Assembly (NCBI GenBank): GCA_015491485.1
Contig: WFVT01000310.1
Location: 1 to 37,193, forward strand
Length of the DNA: 37,193 bases
Direction of reading: 5' to 3'
DNA from: Candidatus Zhuqueibacterota bacterium
Lineage (GTDB): Bacteria; Zhuqueibacterota; Zhuqueibacteria; Zhuqueibacterales; Geothermadaptataceae
The notes under the pieces are model-generated. The model was not told the origin of the DNA and did not search any database. It worked only from the letters and a program-made list of their open reading frames with translations. The position numbers and the translations under genes are program-made. Shown here in pieces: positions 8,260 through 15,631 of this stretch (position 1 is its first letter; every line of letters begins with the position of its first letter).

Positions 8260-9549
8260 TCAGGATTTAAAAATCGGCTCGAGGTAACGGACCGGACAGG
8301 GCTTACCGCCTTCCTGATAATCACAATCGCCCCAGTAAAAGCAACGCACGGAACAAATCGGGGCTTTATCCAGAAGTTGGATTTCAGGATAGGCTTTTTT
8401 CTCCTCCTGTAACTTCTTTTGTAATTTGCGTTTTTGCCAGAGGCTGCGAAACATTGATTTCCCGAGGAGCTTCACATTCACCAATTTTGCCAGGTCCTGC
8501 GAGGCTTTGGATTTGGGATCGTGCAGTATAAAGGGTTTGAGGTCACGAACCGCATCGCGAACGCTCTGGTCATAGGTGATATACCCCAAATAATCCACCT
8601 CGATGGCCAGAAGTTCCGCTGCCGCCGCCTGGATTGCCACGCCTTCTTTCACATCTTCGTTTTTGGTTACCATGTTCAAAATCAGTTGCGGTTTGAACGA
8701 CTCCAGCACCTGTTCAAAAAAGTCCCCGGTGCGCTCGTCATGTTCGCGCACTTTTTCCAGTACCTGATGCAGAGTCATTTGCATGCGCCCCGGGCGGGCT
8801 ACCTCTTCCCGATCCAGCAGCTCATTCACGAATGGATCGCCGTGAAAGGCGCGCTTGAGCTTCCGCATCAAGCAAATTTTGATAAAATTAAAGGATTCTT
8901 GCAACGCCATGGGCTCCGGATTGGTCACCACGATGCCCTCATCGGCGGCGAGAAAGAAATCGATCACGTTATATGACGATCCCGCGCCCAGGTCGAGCAG
9001 CAAAAATTCCGCATTCACGGTACGCAACTGGCGGATGAACCGCAATTTCTGAGTATATTTCGGATTGGCCAATCCCAGGGTACCGCAAGCCCCGCTGATA
9101 AGCCGCAAATTTTCCACCGGGGTTTCCAGAGCAATTTCATTCAAGCTGTCCCGGTTGAGCGTGTAAAAATCAAAAAAGGTGTATTCCGGCTCGAGAATTC
9201 CCATCACCGTATGCAGATTGGCGCCGCCGAGATCGGCGTCCACCATCACCACCTGGTGCTGCTGACTGGCCAGCGCCACACCAATGGATGCCGTCAGCAC
9301 GGTTTTGCCTACGCCGCCTTTGCCGCCGCCTACGGCAATGATCCGGCTGTTATGCTCCTCCGGGGCGTAATCATCTGAGAAGATGGTTTTCAATTCATCG
9401 AGCTGTTCCGCATACACCCAGTCATGATCATCCTCGTCCCATACCAGATCTGCAGGCGTGAATTTGCCCTTGCGCGCCAGACCACGCAATTCGTGGTGGG
9501 TAAAAGGCCCAAATTGTTTATTGTCCACTTTCACGAAGACTGCGTTCAT
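8260..9549 (-). CDS. GYF_2 domain-MinD/FlhG-like ATPase fusion with C-terminal Cys cluster
   Basis: Residues 1-55 form a GYF_2 (DUF4339) domain: FVKVDNKQFGPFTHHELRGL, then DLVWDEDDHDWVYA. A deviant Walker A ATPase of the MinD/ParA class follows: GGGKGGVGKT at 74-83, VDADLGGANLH at 103-113, and LLLDLGAGSSYNVIDFF. Such ATPases place cell structures (FlhG/YlxH sets flagellar number, MinD the division site). The C-terminal end has Cys 399, 403, 409 and 418 (CX3CX5CX8C), which could bind zinc or an iron-sulfur cluster. I chose the start at 9549 because AGAGGAAA lies about seven bases upstream and it begins right at the GYF_2 domain; an ATG 15 codons earlier (9594) lacks this. No flagellar or min genes lie nearby, so the target is unknown. 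Confidence 0.88.
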   Translation of the reverse strand: MNAVFVKVDNKQFGPFTHHELRGLARKGKFTPADLVWDEDDHDWVYAEQLDELKTIFSDDYAPEEHNSRIIAVGGGKGGVGKTVLTASIGVALASQQHQVVMVDADLGGANLHTVMGILEPEYTFFDFYTLNRDSLNEIALETPVENLRLISGACGTLGLANPKYTQKLRFIRQLRTVNAEFLLLDLGAGSSYNVIDFFLAADEGIVVTNPEPMALQESFNFIKICLMRKLKRAFHGDPFVNELLDREEVARPGRMQMTLHQVLEKVREHDERTGDFFEQVLESFKPQLILNMVTKNEDVKEGVAIQAAAAELLAIEVDYLGYITYDQSVRDAVRDLKPFILHDPKSKASQDLAKLVNVKLLGKSMFRSLWQKRKLQKKLQEEKKAYPEIQLLDKAPICSVRCFYWGDCDYQEGGKPCPVRYLEPIFKS

Positions 9550-9862
9550 GGCGCTTTCCTCTTTATCTTTCGATTTGTTGAATTTCAATTCCATTCATGC
9601 ATTAATAATACAATACATTCATTACCGCCGATTGCAGAGTGCGATTGCTTTGCTTTCAACGGCTTTTGGCCGGGGACATTCCAGCCAAACGTCTCGTTTC
9701 CGGTTTGAAAACCAAGCGATCCCCGGCACCCGCCTGTGTCGTTTACATGCAAGGCGGCCCCGAAGAACAAGTGCCGGATCATGAGGCATCCTGTCTGAGG
9801 GACGGTCGTGGAGCACGGCTTTTCGTCTCCGGCGACCGCCTCTACGTTGCCTGTCCTCAAAT
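9550..9862 (-). promoter_or_regulatory. Long leader of the MinD-like gene with strong inverted repeats
   Basis: A 313-base gap between the amidase stop and the MinD-like start, both on the minus strand. Two pairing regions are visible. GGTCG (9804-9808) and GGAG (9810-9813) pair with CTCC (9827-9830) and CGACC (9833-9837). The second is nested: CCGGCAC (9723-9729) with GTGCCGG (9771-9777), flanked by GATC on both sides, encloses CCGCCT (9730-9735) and AGGCGG (9752-9757). The stretch near 9550-9615 is AT-rich. A structured leader RNA is one reading; chance pairing in decayed sequence is another. I see no known riboswitch consensus. Confidence 0.35.
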
Positions 9863-10501
9863 TCAGGTTCGAAAATACTGATAAATCCCCTCCCGGATGG
9901 CGCCCGCCATCCGCTGCTGATTTTGCGAATCCAACAAAAAAAGCAGGCTGTCACGGTGAGTCAGGAATTCGGTTTCGACGAGGCAGGCCGGCATGCTCGT
10001 CCACCGCAATACAGCAAAATTGCCCTCTTTGACGCCGCGATTGCGGCGCTCGGGGAACGCCTGAACCAGGCTGCGCTGAATTTGATCGGCGAGTGCCCGA
10101 CCGCGGGTACTGCCCGGAAAGTGATACGTTTCCATACCAGAAGCCTCGGGATTGTCGGCGGAATTGCAATGAATGCTGACAAAAATTTCCGCGCCGGCGG
10201 TGTTAGCGACTTCAGCGCGCTGGCGCAAATCACTGTTTAAATCGTCGGACAGGTGCACGTCGCGGTCCCGCGTTAGCACCACGTGATGCCCGTCATCTCG
10301 CAACAACTGCGCCAGTTTCAAAGTAATGGCTAATGTGATGTCCTTTTCCATCACTTTTTGGCCGGGCTGAAACGGATGTTCCACCGCCGCCCCCGAATAT
10401 TTACCGCCGTGCCCGGGATCGAGAGCGATGACATAGCGTGCCGGCCGCTGCGGTGAACCGCCGCTTAAAAGGCGTCGCAACCACTCCCAAAATCCATTCA
10501 T
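9863..10501 (-). CDS. N-acetylmuramoyl-L-alanine amidase (Amidase_3), no signal peptide
   Basis: A zinc amidase that cleaves the bond between muramic acid and the stem peptide of peptidoglycan. The domain fills residues 22-212: DPGHGG with zinc ligand His31, MEKDI with Glu52, SIHCNS with His111, and LVETEFLTH with the catalytic Glu at about 176. The N-terminus (MNGFWEWLRRLLSGG) is short and amphipathic and is not a classical cleavable signal, so export is unclear. The start is well supported by AAGGAGG about seven bases upstream. It lies 11 bases after the dehydratase-like gene, so the two are probably co-transcribed. No AMIN or SPOR domain is attached. Confidence 0.93.
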   Translation of the reverse strand: MNGFWEWLRRLLSGGSPQRPARYVIALDPGHGGKYSGAAVEHPFQPGQKVMEKDITLAITLKLAQLLRDDGHHVVLTRDRDVHLSDDLNSDLRQRAEVANTAGAEIFVSIHCNSADNPEASGMETYHFPGSTRGRALADQIQRSLVQAFPERRNRGVKEGNFAVLRWTSMPACLVETEFLTHRDSLLFLLDSQNQQRMAGAIREGIYQYFRT

Positions 10502-10512
10502 GGGATTCCTCC

Positions 10513-11469
10513 TTATTGAGTGTTTCCCCCTTTTTGGTATTTTTTCAACAGCGCATGGATGGTTTCGGTCGCGACATTGCTGCCGGTGAGCACGATGGCG
10601 ATCGGCCCCGGTCCGCGCACTTTCCCTTCAAGCCAGGCAGCGAGCCCCACGGCAGCCGATCCTTCCACCACCCACTTGTGGCGCTCCATCAACAAGTACA
10701 TGGCATGAGCGATGGTCTCTTCACTCACCAGAACCACGTCATCCACATAAGATTGGGTCATGGCCAGAGTGGTGTCATGCACAAACCGGCCGGCAAGACC
10801 ATCGGCCAGCGACGGCAGCACGGCTGTTTCAACCACTCTACCGGCTTTCAGCGCCGCAACCATTGCCGGTGAGGCTTCAGACTGCACGCCAAGAATGGAA
10901 GCTTTCGGAAGCAATGTTTTAAGCGCTTTGGCCGCCCCGGATATCAAACCGCCTCCGCCCACGGGCACAATCACCGTCTTCACTTCGGGGAGTTGTTCGG
11001 CGATTTCCAAACCGACGGTGCCCTGTCCGGCAATGACCTCCGGCGCCGCGAATGCATGCACAAACGGATAGCCGTTTTCCCCGGCAAACTGCATCGCCTC
11101 CTGTTCCGATGCATCGTAATCCTGACCAGCCACTGCTACCTGCACGCCCATAGCCTGGATGGCGTTCAATTTGGCCGGAGATACGGATTCGGGGACAAAG
11201 ATCATCGCCCTGCGACCGACGTATTGCGCGGCGAATGCGACGCCCAGTCCATGATTGCCGGCCGAAGCCGCCACAACCGGCGCGCTGGACGACATTGAAT
11301 TGACGAAAACCGCATTGAGCGCGCCGCGCACTTTGAACGATCCGGTTTTTTGCCAGCATTCCATTTTAAAATACAATTCCGGCCAGTGACTGGAGCGTAC
11401 CAGCGGTGTCCGAAAGACTACCCGTCGGATCCGGTTTTGTGCTTGCAGAATATCCGAAAAAGTCAGCAT
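10513..11469 (-). CDS. PLP-dependent threonine/serine dehydratase-like enzyme
   Basis: A fold-type II PLP enzyme of the threonine dehydratase/serine racemase group. The Schiff-base Lys is in GSFKVRGA (Lys46), the substrate loop is SAGNHGLG (about 69-76), and the phosphate-binding loop is VGGGGLISG. A C-terminal LTGSNVA completes the PLP pocket. At 318 residues it has no ACT regulatory domain, so it resembles catabolic TdcB or serine racemase rather than feedback-controlled IlvA. The expected reaction is deamination of L-threonine to 2-oxobutanoate and/or L-serine to pyruvate; which is preferred cannot be read here. It precedes the amidase gene with an 11-base gap. Confidence 0.9.
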   Translation of the reverse strand: MLTFSDILQAQNRIRRVVFRTPLVRSSHWPELYFKMECWQKTGSFKVRGALNAVFVNSMSSSAPVVAASAGNHGLGVAFAAQYVGRRAMIFVPESVSPAKLNAIQAMGVQVAVAGQDYDASEQEAMQFAGENGYPFVHAFAAPEVIAGQGTVGLEIAEQLPEVKTVIVPVGGGGLISGAAKALKTLLPKASILGVQSEASPAMVAALKAGRVVETAVLPSLADGLAGRFVHDTTLAMTQSYVDDVVLVSEETIAHAMYLLMERHKWVVEGSAAVGLAAWLEGKVRGPGPIAIVLTGSNVATETIHALLKKYQKGGNTQ

Positions 11470-11965
11470 GCTCGGCCAAAAACCTTTTTAATTGCGTTGC
11501 AGGAGAATCGAGCGTTCGATCAAATTTCGCGGTAAGGGGCCGTCCCAAAACCTCCATTCAGCGTCATTCTCCCACGAAAGCGGACATCCATAAGGGACTG
11601 TTTCTCCTGGATGCCCGCTTCCGCGGATACGACGATGTTGGGGCAATCCTTCTGCTTTTGGACAGCTTCACGCATGGAACCCCGAGTCTTTGTCTGACTC
11701 GGAGACCGGCTTCCGAGGCTGCACCTGTTTTTCTTTTTGAGAGCCCTGAACACCAACGGTCACAAACCATGCCGCGCTCCGATCGGATACCGCAGGGGAA
11801 AATACAAAAATAGCATTGCATTTTTATTGAAAAAGAAATATATATCTTTTAAATACAAAACACAAACGGCGAATTGACAACAGGCAACGATTCAATCGGG
11901 GGCGTTTCGGGCCGGAATTTAAAACATTCTGGCTGAAATCGATGAATCCAATGGGTGCAGGGGTT
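11470..11965. other. Intergenic region with palindromic repeat, divergent promoters expected
   Basis: About 500 bases between the minus-strand dehydratase and the plus-strand SPOR lipoprotein gene. It holds the palindromic element at 11562-11637 and a short hairpin CCGAGT (11682-11687)/ACTCGG (11697-11702) with a nine-base loop. An AT-rich stretch at 11810-11870 is the likely promoter zone for the lipoprotein-dut pair. No convincing gene is present. Confidence 0.45.
11562..11637. repeat. REP/MITE-like palindromic intergenic repeat
   Basis: The left arm (11562-11590, beginning CGTCATTC and ending GCGGACATCCA) pairs imperfectly with the right arm (11608-11637, beginning TGGATGCCCGC and containing CGACGATG), around a 17-base loop. 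The arms resemble the widespread CGTCATTCCCGCGAAAGCGG-type palindromic repeat. Its frames translate into hallmark strings such as YPRKRASR and DARFRGYDD, which I recognise from many mis-annotated repeats. Copy number in this genome cannot be judged from one window. Confidence 0.6.
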
Positions 11966-12400
11966 ATGAATCAGCGATTCTGGATTTTGCTATGCGTCGC
12001 CACGCTCGTCCTGTCCCAGGGCTGCCGGAAACAAGACAGCGACGAGTATGACAATTTTGATGAACCGGCTGCAGTCGGACAGGGCACGGATATCGAAGAG
12101 CCGGTCAACGAGCCCATGGCAAGCAAGACTCCCAGCTACCGGAATTTACCGTACAGTTTCGGGAAGCTCAAAAGCGGAGAATTTGCGATCGTTGCCGGTA
12201 AATTCAACAGCATGGAAAAAGCCATTGAATATTCACGAAAATTGCGACGGCAACGCATTAACAACTACATTTTTCAGGAATCGGATAAAACGTATCTTGT
12301 CCTGATCGGGAATTTTGTCACCCGAGCGCAAGCGGAGAAAAATCTGAATTACCTGAAGCAAAAGGGATTAAATCATCTGGAAATTTACACGACTCGTTAA
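11966..12400 (+). CDS. SPOR-domain lipoprotein
   Basis: A lipoprotein of about 144 residues: a short signal (NQRFWILLCVATLVLSQGC, lipobox LSQGC), an acidic linker, then a C-terminal SPOR domain (roughly the last 75 residues: FAIVAGKFNSMEKAIEYSRKL to NYLKQKGLNHLEIYTTR). SPOR domains bind glycan strands stripped of stem peptides, as occur at septa. An amidase that makes such strands is encoded 1.5 kb away, which is a suggestive but unproven link. I prefer the ATG at 11966 because it begins directly at the signal peptide and follows GCAGGGG; an earlier ATG at 11942 would add eight residues. The stop lies about 15 bases before dut. Confidence 0.85.
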   Translation: MNQRFWILLCVATLVLSQGCRKQDSDEYDNFDEPAAVGQGTDIEEPVNEPMASKTPSYRNLPYSFGKLKSGEFAIVAGKFNSMEKAIEYSRKLRRQRINNYIFQESDKTYLVLIGNFVTRAQAEKNLNYLKQKGLNHLEIYTTR

Positions 12401-12415
12401 TCTGCGGATTTGCTT

Positions 12416-12883
12416 ATGGATGTGCCTGCAACGGATGTTGTGATTCAAATCATGCGCCTCCCCCACGGAATGGACCTGCCCCTTCCCCAATACATGACTC
12501 CCGGCTCGGCCGGCATGGATTTGATGGCTGCGGTTGAAACTTCGGTGGTTCTCCAGCCCGGAGAATTTCGGCTCATTCCCACCGGTATTGCCATTGCACT
12601 GCCGAACGGCTTTGAAGCACAGGTGCGGCCGCGGAGCGGGTTGGCTCTAAAACACGGCGTGACCGTGCTCAATGCCCCCGGCACCATCGATGCGGATTAC
12701 CGCGGGGAGGTGGGGGTCATCCTCATCAACCTTGGCAAACACCCTTTTCCGATCCATCGGGGAGACCGAATCGCACAGATGATCATCGCCCCCTATTCCC
12801 GTGCAACGTGGGATCCAGTAGATCGCCTTCCGGAAAGTGACCGGGGCGCCGGCGGCTTCGGCAGCACCGGCCATGCTTCATAA
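12416..12883 (+). CDS. dut: Deoxyuridine 5'-triphosphate nucleotidohydrolase
   Basis: Hydrolyses dUTP to dUMP and pyrophosphate, keeping uracil out of DNA and feeding dTMP synthesis. All five trimeric-dUTPase motifs are visible in order: [24 protein letters not shown] (with the catalytic Asp and uracil-binding hairpin), RGDRIAQ, and the C-terminal arm [10 protein letters not shown]. Length is normal. I placed the start at the ATG at 12416; a TTG two codons earlier (12410) is less likely. It follows the SPOR lipoprotein gene closely on the same strand and is probably co-transcribed with it. Confidence 0.97.
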   Translation: MDVPATDVVIQIMRLPHGMDLPLPQYMTPGSAGMDLMAAVETSVVLQPGEFRLIPTGIAIALPNGFEAQVRPRSGLALKHGVTVLNAPGTIDADYRGEVGVILINLGKHPFPIHRGDRIAQMIIAPYSRATWDPVDRLPESDRGAGGFGSTGHAS

Positions 12884-12917
12884 ACCAAAAAGAAAAAGGC
12901 TGCCGCAAAAGCCACAA

Positions 12918-12995
12918 CTCGTGCGATTGCCACGCCAAGCAAAGTAGGAGTATGTTATTTCCCGCATACTTCAACTCTGCTTTGCGTGGCACGAG
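12918..12995. repeat. Long imperfect inverted repeat between convergent genes
   Basis: The left arm (12918-12954: CTCGTGC, five extra bases, then CACGC, AAGCAAAGT and GAGTATG) pairs with the right arm (12964-12995: GCATACT, CTGCTTTGCGTG, GCACGAG) around a loop of about nine bases. It sits between the end of dut (plus) and the end of the DUF5679-like gene (minus), so it may stop transcription from both sides. No run of T follows either side clearly. It could also be the remnant of a small mobile palindrome. Confidence 0.55.
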
Positions 12996-13033
12996 GTGGA
13001 CTTTTGAGACAGCCCGGGATGAAATTCAGGAAC

Positions 13034-13183
13034 TTATTTGGACGGCAAAATTTTATACATGCCCGTTCCGCATTCCTTGCATTTGCCCTTCATAGCAGGC
13101 CGACCGTTCTTCATGGTGACTTGTTCGGCATTCACCATTTCGGTTTTCTTTTTGCACTTGACACAGTATGCAATTTCTGCCAT
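13034..13183 (-). CDS. Small zinc-ribbon protein, DUF5679-like
   Basis: A 49-residue gene: it begins MAEIAYCVKCKKK, continues with VTMKNGRPAMKGKC, and ends GTGMYKILPSK. Two Cys pairs (CVKC at residues 7-10 and CKEC about 25 residues later) form a zinc-ribbon knuckle pattern. The central phrase MKNGRPAMKG matches the small DUF5679 family, whose function is unknown. GGGAGGA lies five to six bases before the ATG, a strong ribosome binding site. It is basic overall, compatible with nucleic-acid or ribosome contact, but that is inference. It is easily missed because of its size. Confidence 0.85.
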   Translation of the reverse strand: MAEIAYCVKCKKKTEMVNAEQVTMKNGRPAMKGKCKECGTGMYKILPSK

Positions 13184-13317
13184 CAGGTCCTCCCGAGATT
13201 AAAGTGAATATGTTTGATCCTTGAGCAAGCTGAAATTAGGATTTTTTTACAAAAAAGCAAGGGCAATTTTGCAAAAGTGTGATTTTTTCTTGTTTGCATT
13301 TTCAAAGATTTTAATCA

Positions 13318-14004
13318 TTATAATAAAAAAACAACCAGCCCGATGCCAAAGAAAAACCCACCAACGCTGGTTCCCTCAAACCCGCTTTTGCCTTTCGGGC
13401 CGGCGGACGTCAGTTCCACATCGAAATTGACGGCCATCCATTGCGACAACGGATAGTGCAAACCGAAATCAATGAAAAATCCCCCGGCCGTGGTGATTTT
13501 GGGTTCCGTCAGTGGCGGCGGCCCGGTAAACACGCTGATTCCGCGGTTCTCCTGAATGTTGAAAAAAGCAAAGCCGAAGCTGAAATAATTGGATATGACA
13601 TTCCGGTCCAGTCCCATATAACGCACGCCGATATTGATCCATCGCTCCCGCCACTCCAGACCGTATTCCCTGCGCTGAAACGAAAATGTCCCCGTCTTAT
13701 TAAATTGACGGTATTTGACGACCAGGTGGTACGGTGATTTGATGCGTAAAGAACCGTGGGCGCCATAGACAAAGCCGCTTCGGCTTTTGTAATACGCGTC
13801 AAATTCATCGTAAGAAATCCGAAACAAGCCGCCCGAAACGCCAAGGGACAACCGCCCCGGGGCGGATGGGGTTTCGGTGTCAAACTGGGCATTGGCCAGT
13901 GCCGGTAAGCATAACGCCGCCAGTATTCCAACCAACCAGAATCCTATTCTGCTCACTTTCTCTGCCCTCCGCTTGTTTGGTTTGCCTTCAATATCCTTCA
14001 CCAT
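13318..14004 (-). CDS. Small outer-membrane beta-barrel protein
   Basis: A 228-residue protein with a signal peptide (hydrophobic core at about 21-36, cleavage likely after ALANA at about 39) and alternating aromatic/polar strands to the C-terminus. Examples are RLSLGVSGGLFRISYDEF, HLVVKYRQFNKTGTFSF, WINIGVRYMGL, and MAVNFDVELTSAG followed by GGFFFGIGLVVFLL. This is the pattern of an 8- to 10-strand outer-membrane barrel. It begins 187 bases after the K+ channel gene ends, so it may be the last gene of that cluster or have its own promoter. No specific family or ligand is recognised. Confidence 0.8.
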   Translation of the reverse strand: MVKDIEGKPNKRRAEKVSRIGFWLVGILAALCLPALANAQFDTETPSAPGRLSLGVSGGLFRISYDEFDAYYKSRSGFVYGAHGSLRIKSPYHLVVKYRQFNKTGTFSFQRREYGLEWRERWINIGVRYMGLDRNVISNYFSFGFAFFNIQENRGISVFTGPPPLTEPKITTAGGFFIDFGLHYPLSQWMAVNFDVELTSAGPKGKSGFEGTSVGGFFFGIGLVVFLL

Positions 14005-14191
14005 GTCACTGTTTAGCTCGAAATGGCCGTGGCTCTTTTGGTAGGTTTGGTAGATTTTTTTCCATCCAATGCATGCCCAAAGAATGCACCCCGTTTTTCA
14101 TCCGGCGGCTCGACATTCGTGCTGTTGCCGGATGGGGGATGTTCAGGATGCCGATGTCAAAACAGGCTATGCGCCCGATTCTGTGCCTCCA

Positions 14192-15250
14192 TCAATCGAT
14201 GAGTTCGCCCCGAAGCAGCCGGTGCAGCTTTTCGACGCGATCCACTTCCCCAAGCACAATAAGCTGATCGCCGCCCTCCACTACAGTAGAAGATTGCGGA
14301 TTATAAATGAACTGCGAAGCGCCGTTCACCTGTTTGATAATGGCAATCACAATAAGGCCGGTTCGCTGGGGAATTTCCAGCTCACGCAAACTTTTTTTGT
14401 GAAAAGCCGAATCCGGCGGAACGGTCACCTCTTCCAAACGCAACGCAATTTCCTGATCCCGTGTGACGACATCCAAAAAGTTGACCACATTCGGCCGCAG
14501 CACCACCGCTGCCATGCGGATGCCTTCGGTCAGGTTCGGCGAAACCACATGAGTGGCGCCGGCTTTGTACATTTTGCCGGCGGTATGGGGATCTACCGCA
14601 CGCGCAATCACTTTCAAATCCGGATTGAGTGACCGCGCCGAAATCACCACAAACAAATTCGCCGTGTCTTCAGAAAGCGCCGTGATCAGCGCCGAGGCCT
14701 GTTTGATATTGGCTTCCTCCAGCACTTCATCCTTGGTGGCGTCCCCGGCAAGTATAAGCAGGTTCGGATATTGCTCCGCCAGATATTCGATGACCTCTTC
14801 ATCCTCTTCGATCACCACCAATTCCTTTTTTGCCTGCTGAAACTCCTCGATCACGGTCTTGCCGGTTTCTCCAGCGCCGCACAGAATGGTATGGCCTTTC
14901 AGCTTTTGAATCTCTTTCTTCATACGCTTTCTTCGAAAATTGTTCAACAACTCCTGCTTGACGAATAAACTGGTCACGGTAGCGGAAAGCATCGCCAGGA
15001 TGACGACGCCGAACAGGATCAGCAAGATGGTGAACACCCTGCCCGGCACCCCGAGAGGGCGAACCTCGCCGAATCCCACCGTAGAAAAGGTAATAAACGT
15101 CATGTAAATGGCATCCAGCAGGGCATAGCCCTCGATGATCACGTAGCCTATGGTGCCGAACAGCAAAAGAAACGCCAGCCCGATCCCAAGCGTGACAAAA
15201 TTTTTTACGGTGGTGTTGTGTCTTCCATCCATCGGATCCTGTAAATCCAT
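14192..15250 (-). CDS. Potassium channel with RCK (TrkA-N/TrkA-C) domains
   Basis: A two-transmembrane K+ channel subunit, 352 residues. TM1 is at about 17-39, the pore helix at 42-55, the selectivity filter TVGFGE at about 57-62, and TM2 at 70-97. A basic linker leads to the RCK N-domain (ILCGAGETGKTVIEEF, Rossmann glycine motif at about 125-130) and a TrkA-C domain (about 270-345: LRLEEVTVPPDSAF to GDQLIVLGEV). The architecture matches MthK/GsuK-type ligand-gated channels that respond to Ca2+ or nucleotides. The filter has Phe where most have Tyr (TVGYGD), a known variation. The gene begins six bases after vanZ ends. Met7 is an alternative start. Confidence 0.93.
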   Translation of the reverse strand: MDLQDPMDGRHNTTVKNFVTLGIGLAFLLLFGTIGYVIIEGYALLDAIYMTFITFSTVGFGEVRPLGVPGRVFTILLILFGVVILAMLSATVTSLFVKQELLNNFRRKRMKKEIQKLKGHTILCGAGETGKTVIEEFQQAKKELVVIEEDEEVIEYLAEQYPNLLILAGDATKDEVLEEANIKQASALITALSEDTANLFVVISARSLNPDLKVIARAVDPHTAGKMYKAGATHVVSPNLTEGIRMAAVVLRPNVVNFLDVVTRDQEIALRLEEVTVPPDSAFHKKSLRELEIPQRTGLIVIAIIKQVNGASQFIYNPQSSTVVEGGDQLIVLGEVDRVEKLHRLLRGELID

Positions 15251-15256
15251 ATCCGT

Positions 15257-15631
15257 TTACAATTCCGTTGCTCGGTTTCGTTCGAAATACTGTCGGATCA
15301 ACGCACCTGCCGTCACGCCGATCCCATCGGCAAACCAATCCAGCAAATCCATGGTCCGTCCGGGGACAAACGCCTGATGAATCTCATCGGAAAGCCCGTA
15401 AAGAACCCCCAGAATGATCGCCCAGCGTAGAGGATGCCGACGTAATCCCCCCGGATGATGGGCCGTGGCGCGCATCAAGAAATAGCCCAGAGGCCCATAC
15501 ATCACAACATGCGCCAGCTTGTCGCTGTGCGGGAAAAGGGTGATGTCAGGGGTTACATCGGGCAGTGAAGACAGAAAAAATATCAGGGCAGCCCACAGTG
15601 CCGCCGGCAGCCAATGCCGTCCGATGCTCAT
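15257..15631 (-). CDS. VanZ-like integral membrane protein
   Basis: A 124-residue protein with four likely membrane segments and VanZ hallmarks: the first helix ending FFLSSLPDV, the HSDKLAHVVMYGPLGYFL segment, GLSDEIHQAFVPGRTMDLLDWFADGIGVTAGAL. VanZ proteins confer low-level teicoplanin resistance in enterococci, but most homologues have no known role. The ATG overlaps the nnr stop by four bases (ATGA), and the K+ channel follows six bases downstream, so it sits inside a tight operon. Confidence 0.9.
   Translation of the reverse strand: MSIGRHWLPAALWAALIFFLSSLPDVTPDITLFPHSDKLAHVVMYGPLGYFLMRATAHHPGGLRRHPLRWAIILGVLYGLSDEIHQAFVPGRTMDLLDWFADGIGVTAGALIRQYFERNRATEL

Noticed and set aside
9585-9860. 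91-codon minus-strand frame in the leader of the MinD-like gene
   Set aside because: Composition is not protein-like and the segment is better explained by inverted repeats.
9550-9862. Considered as a c-di-GMP or cobalamin riboswitch
   Set aside because: Some purine-rich bits such as GCAAAGC occur, but the conserved core sequences and helix order of those classes are not present.
11406-11813. Plus-strand frame translating to DARFRGYDD and a minus-strand frame with PRKRASR
   Set aside because: These strings are the known translation of a palindromic intergenic repeat, not a protein.
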